A stretch of DNA of 8,589 nucleotides from an uncultured Bacilli bacterium. GTDB lineage: Bacteria > Bacillota_I > Bacilli_A > RF39 > UBA660. Below, in pieces: positions 5,673 to 8,589 of this stretch. Position numbers and translations under genes: made by a program. How positions within the stretch are numbered: the first letter of the stretch is position 1; each line of letters starts with the position of its first letter. Below the pieces are notes generated by a model. That model was not told the origin of the DNA, did no database searches, and saw nothing but the letters and a program-made list of their open reading frames with translations. The stretch covers positions 1 through 8,589 of the forward strand of contig CANQMB010000046.1 of the NCBI GenBank assembly GCA_947624845.1. Direction: 5' to 3'.

Positions 5673-5686
5673 GAATTTTTTTATAC
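5657..5686 (-). promoter_or_regulatory. Predicted sigma-F/sigma-G promoter of sigG
   Basis: Reverse strand: -35 GTATA (5682-5686), then 15 bp, then TCTCATAATG (5657-5666). This fits the forespore promoter form GYATA-N15-nnnnAnAHTR, with CATAATG close to the sigma-G -10 CATAMTA. The GG that favours sigma-F is replaced by TC, so sigma-G autoregulation seems likelier. The start would be about 5650, at the ribosome-binding site. Confidence 0.55.
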
Positions 5687-5710
5687 AAAAAAAGATACCC
5701 TTAGGTATCT
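5687..5710 (-). terminator. Intrinsic terminator after the thioredoxin-like lipoprotein gene
   Basis: Reverse strand: AGATACC, loop TAAG, GGTATCT form a 7-bp perfect stem followed by six further T (5687-5692). The stem overlaps the TAG stop of the lipoprotein gene. The T-tract ends one base from the -35 GTATA of the sigG promoter, so the terminator insulates sigG from upstream vegetative transcription. Confidence 0.85.
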
Positions 5711-6380
5711 AGCAAGAATTTTTCTTATCACAAGTAATATTTTCTATCTTTTTTATATTCTTTATAAAAATATTTTTTAGTTGTTTTTTCTGTTTTTCAT
5801 TTAATCCCTTATAAGGATCTTTTTGACTATCCAAAGTCCCAATATGAACTTTTTCTATTTTTCCTTGTTTTACAAAAACGACTGTCGGAAAATAAAGACG
5901 TTTAATACTCTCATCTTCTAACCCTTCGTAGCTTCCCAATTCATCTTTTAATATCTCAAGAATCTCATAGTAAGAACGACTTCCTTCTTTTTCGGTAATA
6001 ATTTCTCCATCTTCTAATTTTTTACTATCTCTTTCATCTAAAAGATTTGCATAATATATTTTATTAATGGAAGAGTCTTCCAAAGAATCAATCAAAGTAG
6101 ATATCATACTGCGACACCATGGACATTGAGGAAAACCAAAATAGATAATTCCCGTTTTTCTTTTTAAAATTTGAACAACTTCTTTACTTGTTACATATTC
6201 CATTTTATTATTTTTAGGAATAGAAATCGTTAAATATTCATGATCTCCATTCTTTTTTCCATTGAGACTTTCATACTCTTCTTTAAAGTTTTTTTCATCA
6301 TTCGTTACTTTTTTATTTTCTAAGACACAACCTGTCAAAAAGAAAGCAACAACAATGAATAAAATAATTCCTTTTTTCAT
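5709..6380 (-). CDS. Thioredoxin-fold lipoprotein with CPWC motif
   Basis: The 223-aa product begins with a lipoprotein signal (MKKGIILFIVVAFFLTGC, lipobox LTGC, lipidated Cys18), so it is anchored on the outer face of the membrane. After a polar linker comes a thioredoxin fold: GIIYFGFPQCPWCRSMI with redox pair Cys86 and Cys89, and the cis-proline strand YFPTVVFVKQGK (Pro165). Between them sits an insertion rich in Glu and Lys. The layout resembles the bacteriocin-transport accessory/PedC-like branch of thioredoxin-like proteins, but no bacteriocin gene is nearby. It probably reduces or isomerises disulfides of exported proteins (inference). The C-terminus holds a second pair, Cys217 and Cys223. 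GAGGTG (6387-6392) precedes ATG 6378-6380. It has its own promoter and a terminator directly after the stop. Confidence 0.82.
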   Translation of the reverse strand: MKKGIILFIVVAFFLTGCVLENKKVTNDEKNFKEEYESLNGKKNGDHEYLTISIPKNNKMEYVTSKEVVQILKRKTGIIYFGFPQCPWCRSMISTLIDSLEDSSINKIYYANLLDERDSKKLEDGEIITEKEGSRSYYEILEILKDELGSYEGLEDESIKRLYFPTVVFVKQGKIEKVHIGTLDSQKDPYKGLNEKQKKQLKNIFIKNIKKIENITCDKKNSC

Positions 6381-6400
6381 AAACTACACCTCTTCTAAAC

Positions 6401-6429
6401 ATTATAATATCTCTTAAATTTTTTTTCAA
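6401..6429 (-). promoter_or_regulatory. Promoter of the thioredoxin-like lipoprotein gene
   Basis: Reverse strand: -35 TTGAAA (6424-6429, 5 of 6), 17-bp spacer, perfect -10 TATAAT (6401-6406). The -35 overlaps the TGA stop codon of nagZ at 6426-6428, so the gene can be transcribed independently of the upstream operon. Confidence 0.78.
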
Positions 6430-7550
6430 GCAATATGATATTGGTATTTAAAAGCTAATATTTTTTTAACTCTATCTTCTAAAGAAGTTAGCGAAATTTT
6501 TTCTTCTTGGACTGCTTTTAAAACCGCAATATAATCTTCTTTAAAATTTGAAGTAATAATTAAATCATTGAGTGCAAGAACAGCAACTACAGCACTGTTT
6601 TCAGTTTTTGTATAATTTAAAATTGCATTCATCGACAAGTCATCAGTAATAATAAGTCCTGTAAAATTTAGTTTTTTTATTAACTCTTGATGAACTTTTT
6701 TAGAAAGAGAAGCCGGAAAGTTCGGGTCAATTGAAGTGACAATATTGTGAGAAACTAAAATCGTCGGTACTTTTTCTAAAATACCAGCCGTAAAAGGCAG
6801 ATAATCTTGTGTCTCAAAAGTATCATAACTACGATTATCAATAGCAATCCCCGTATGGGTATCTTGATTATTTCCATATCCTGGAAAATGTTTTAATGAA
6901 GTAGCAAAATCATTTTGATTGCTTAATCGAACAACACGACGAATATATTCACATGTTAAATCTATATTTTGACCAAAAGTTCTCTCATATATATAATCTT
7001 CGCTATTCGTCGAATAATCCGCAACAGGAGCTAAATTTAAATTTAATCCCAATTCTTTTAATAAATTAATTTTCTCTTGTTCAGATTCTTCAACTTTAGG
7101 AAACCCACCCTCTTTATAAAGCTCTTGATTGGATAAAAATTTAGAATCTCGAAATGCTGGAAATCTACTTACCCTAGTAACAATACCGCCTTCTTCATCA
7201 ACTGCTAAAATTAATGGTATTTTACTTTTTTCTTGAAGATTTAAAATTTTTTCTTTCATAGATTCTTTATTTTCTCCTTCAAAATCCCTAGCGAACAAAA
7301 CATATCCAGCGGGAGAAAAATATTGAAGTTCCTGTTCAACAGAATCTGCTTCCATCCTAGGTAAAAATAATTGTCCCACTTTCTCTTCTAAGGACATTTT
7401 TTGTATTTTTTGTTCTGCTTTCTTATAATATTTAGAAAAAATATCAGAAGAGATTATTTCTTTTTTAGGTTTTTCTTTTTTTTCTATTTGAATCTGAGTA
7501 CACGCAGAAAATAAAATCAATATTATAAATAAAAGTATTATTTTTTTCAT
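6426..7550 (-). CDS. nagZ: Lipoprotein beta-N-acetylglucosaminidase NagZ (glycoside hydrolase family 3)
   Basis: The 374-aa product is a lipoprotein (MKKIILLFIILILFSAC, Cys17) with a GH3 barrel. Visible landmarks are EEKVGQLFLPR, PAGYVLFARDF, the substrate-binding LAVDEEGGIVTRV (115-127), KHFPGYGNNQDTHTG (220-234) carrying the acid/base Asp230-His232 dyad, and ITDDLSM with the likely nucleophile Asp303. NagZ removes terminal GlcNAc from peptidoglycan fragments; as a lipoprotein this one acts outside the membrane on released muropeptides, as in Bacillus. It lacks the extra C-terminal domain of B. subtilis NagZ. The frame also opens with TTG at 7551-7553, but GAGGTG (7556-7561) fits ATG 7548-7550 (5-nt spacing). 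That site overlaps the upstream stop codon, so translation is probably coupled to the pseudouridine synthase gene, which starts the operon. Confidence 0.93.
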   Translation of the reverse strand: MKKIILLFIILILFSACTQIQIEKKEKPKKEIISSDIFSKYYKKAEQKIQKMSLEEKVGQLFLPRMEADSVEQELQYFSPAGYVLFARDFEGENKESMKEKILNLQEKSKIPLILAVDEEGGIVTRVSRFPAFRDSKFLSNQELYKEGGFPKVEESEQEKINLLKELGLNLNLAPVADYSTNSEDYIYERTFGQNIDLTCEYIRRVVRLSNQNDFATSLKHFPGYGNNQDTHTGIAIDNRSYDTFETQDYLPFTAGILEKVPTILVSHNIVTSIDPNFPASLSKKVHQELIKKLNFTGLIITDDLSMNAILNYTKTENSAVVAVLALNDLIITSNFKEDYIAVLKAVQEEKISLTSLEDRVKKILAFKYQYHIA

Positions 7551-7554
7551 CAAT

Positions 7555-8391
7555 TCACCTCATTAGGACTTCAAATTCTTTAGGAAGAGGACTCGTAAAC
7601 GTTAAAACTTTTCCTATAGTTGGATGAAATAATTTTAATCTAGTTGCATGAAGAAAGAGTCTCTTTGCTGTTGTTGTTTTATTATATTTATGATCTCCAA
7701 CAATAGGATTTCCAATTTCGGCAAGTTGAACCCGAATTTGATTTTTTCTACCCGTTTCTATAAATATCCGAAGTAAACTATAATTCTTTTTTGTTTTTTC
7801 TACTTGATAAGATGTAATCGCTTTTTTTCCTGTTTTTGATGTATAAACTAAATGTGTAGTCGTCTCTTTTAAATAATGAACTAATCTGGCTTGCTCTTTC
7901 TTGGGAATCCCCTCAACAATTGCTTTATATTCACGTACTTTTGCATATTGATCCCACTTTTTTTGTAATTGTTCTTTCATTTTTTGATTTTTTGCAAAGA
8001 CGATAATACCACTTGTATCCTTATCTAAACGATGAACAATAAAAATTTTTGCATTTTTATCTTTTTTCTTTACATAATTGGAAAGCATATAATACAATGT
8101 ATTTTCTTTTTCTTTTAATGAAGCGACGGTTAAAAGACCACTTGGTTTTTCTACAACGATAAGTTCGCGATCTTCATAAAGAATAGGAAAAATGAAATCT
8201 TTAGTATTTTGTTGAATCGTAATAGTCATATTTTTCTTCAAAGGATAATCGTATTTAGTCGTTTGAGTTTGATTGACATAAATGCATCCATGAGTTAAAT
8301 ATTGTTTAATTTTTTTCTTTGGTAAATCTAATATTTCATACAAATATTTCAATAATGTGGTATCTTTTTTAACAATATATTGATTTTTCAT
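7555..8391 (-). CDS. RluA/RluD-family 23S rRNA (or tRNA) pseudouridine synthase
   Basis: The 278-aa product has an N-terminal S4 RNA-binding domain (about 11-60: LLKYLYEILDLPKKKIKQYL to LKKNMTITI). The RluA catalytic domain follows: ILYEDRELIVVEKPSGLLT (70-88), the signature HRLDKDTSGIIVFAK (120-134) with catalytic Asp123, REYKAIVEG, and TGRKNQIRVQLAEIGNPIVGD. It isomerises uridine to pseudouridine in RNA; which site cannot be told from sequence, since Bacilli carry several paralogues. Length is near the family norm. AGGAG (8398-8402) precedes ATG 8389-8391 by 6 nt. It is the first gene of an operon with nagZ (4 nt between stop and start) and has a -10 TATAAT upstream, divergent from tRNA-Gly. 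Confidence 0.93.
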   Translation of the reverse strand: MKNQYIVKKDTTLLKYLYEILDLPKKKIKQYLTHGCIYVNQTQTTKYDYPLKKNMTITIQQNTKDFIFPILYEDRELIVVEKPSGLLTVASLKEKENTLYYMLSNYVKKKDKNAKIFIVHRLDKDTSGIIVFAKNQKMKEQLQKKWDQYAKVREYKAIVEGIPKKEQARLVHYLKETTTHLVYTSKTGKKAITSYQVEKTKKNYSLLRIFIETGRKNQIRVQLAEIGNPIVGDHKYNKTTTAKRLFLHATRLKLFHPTIGKVLTFTSPLPKEFEVLMR

Positions 8392-8410
8392 ATTGATCTC
8401 CTATTTTTAT

Positions 8411-8439
8411 ATTATACCTTATTTCTATAAATTTAAAAA
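8411..8439 (-). promoter_or_regulatory. Promoter of the pseudouridine synthase-nagZ operon
   Basis: Reverse strand: a perfect -10 TATAAT (8411-8416) lies 8 bp before the ribosome-binding site. At 17-bp spacing the -35 is only TTTTTA (8434-8439, 3 of 6), so it rests mainly on the -10. A start near 8404 would leave a leader of about 13 nt. Confidence 0.5.
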
Positions 8440-8471
8440 GTAGCAAAATTTATAAAAAAGTAAAAAAAGGA

Positions 8472-8499
8472 TTGACTTTCTTCAAATTATTAGTATAAT
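8472..8499 (+). promoter_or_regulatory. Promoter of tRNA-Gly
   Basis: -35 TTGACT (8472-8477), 16-bp spacer, perfect -10 TATAAT (8494-8499). Transcription would start near 8506, about 12 nt before the mature 5' end of the tRNA. Confidence 0.82.
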
Positions 8500-8517
8500 T
8501 AAAAATGTCTACTAATT

Positions 8518-8588
8518 GCGGATGTAGTTTAATGGTAGAACCTCAGCCTTCCAAGCTGACTACGGGAGTTCGATTCTCCTCATCCGCT
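8518..8588 (+). tRNA. tRNA-Gly, anticodon TCC
   Basis: A complete 71-nt cloverleaf: acceptor GCGGATG/CATCCGC, short D arm GTTT/GAAC, anticodon stem TCAGC/GCTGA around CTTCCAA, and T arm GGGAG/CTCCT around TTCGATT. The anticodon TCC reads GGN glycine codons. The discriminator is T, usual for bacterial tRNA-Gly. The next and last base of the window is C, which fits an encoded CCA but cannot be confirmed. Confidence 0.97.
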
Positions 8589-8589
8589 C

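Noticed and set aside
1..8589. Genomic island between two tRNA genes
   Set aside because: Both tRNAs point outward, and there is no integrase, no repeated tRNA 3' end inside and no phage or plasmid gene. The genes between are conserved chromosomal families.
1..8589. CRISPR arrays, insertion sequences, toxin-antitoxin or defence genes
   Set aside because: No regularly spaced repeats, transposase motifs or terminal inverted repeats, and no matching protein families, were seen on either strand.

Overview
This is an AT-rich window from a spore-forming, low-GC Bacillota (Firmicutes), probably a Bacilli/Erysipelotrichia-like lineage. The evidence is the forespore sigma factor SigG, the sporulation-associated families YunB, YlmC and YutH, and the Bacilli-type small proteins YutD, YugI (S1), YutI (Nfu) and DUF1292. 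Shine-Dalgarno sites are strong and purine-rich, and vegetative promoters are close to TTGACA/TATAAT. Genes end in TAA, TAG and TGA, so the standard bacterial code applies. I cannot place the genus from sequence alone.

Layout, left to right: a tRNA-Val(TAC) gene reads leftward out of the window behind a near-consensus promoter. Next comes a divergent pair, a YugI-type S1-domain RNA-binding protein (-) and a Nfu/YutI Fe-S scaffold (+), with two well-formed back-to-back promoters. The Nfu gene runs tail-to-tail, with 3 bp between stops, into a YutH-like spore-coat pseudokinase (-). Upstream of that gene a strong terminator closes a two-gene unit: a DUF1292 (YrzB-like) protein followed by a 441-residue coiled-coil protein that I do not recognise. 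Then come yutD, and a sporulation cluster transcribed sigG-ylmC-yunB. Beyond a terminator lie a thioredoxin-fold lipoprotein with CPWC, a lipoprotein GH3 beta-N-acetylglucosaminidase (NagZ) and an RluA-type pseudouridine synthase; the last two form one operon. A tRNA-Gly(TCC) gene reads rightward out of the window.

How the parts relate: yutI, yutH, yutD and yunB are, from memory, neighbours in the Bacillus subtilis yut-yun region, so the left half looks like a condensed remnant of that locus with sigG-ylmC joined to it. The sigG start region is the most information-dense stretch. A terminator U-tract abuts the -35 of a sigma-F/G-type promoter. Its -10 overlaps a 10-bp hairpin whose other arm contains the sigG ribosome-binding site. 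A sigma-E-like promoter inside the sigG 3' end could give ylmC-yunB separate mother-cell expression. Many genes here have the ribosome-binding site almost at the predicted transcription start, giving very short leaders.

I see no mobile element, phage gene, CRISPR array or defence system. No intergenic stretch exceeds about 130 bases. The best candidate for something undescribed is the coiled-coil protein paired with DUF1292.
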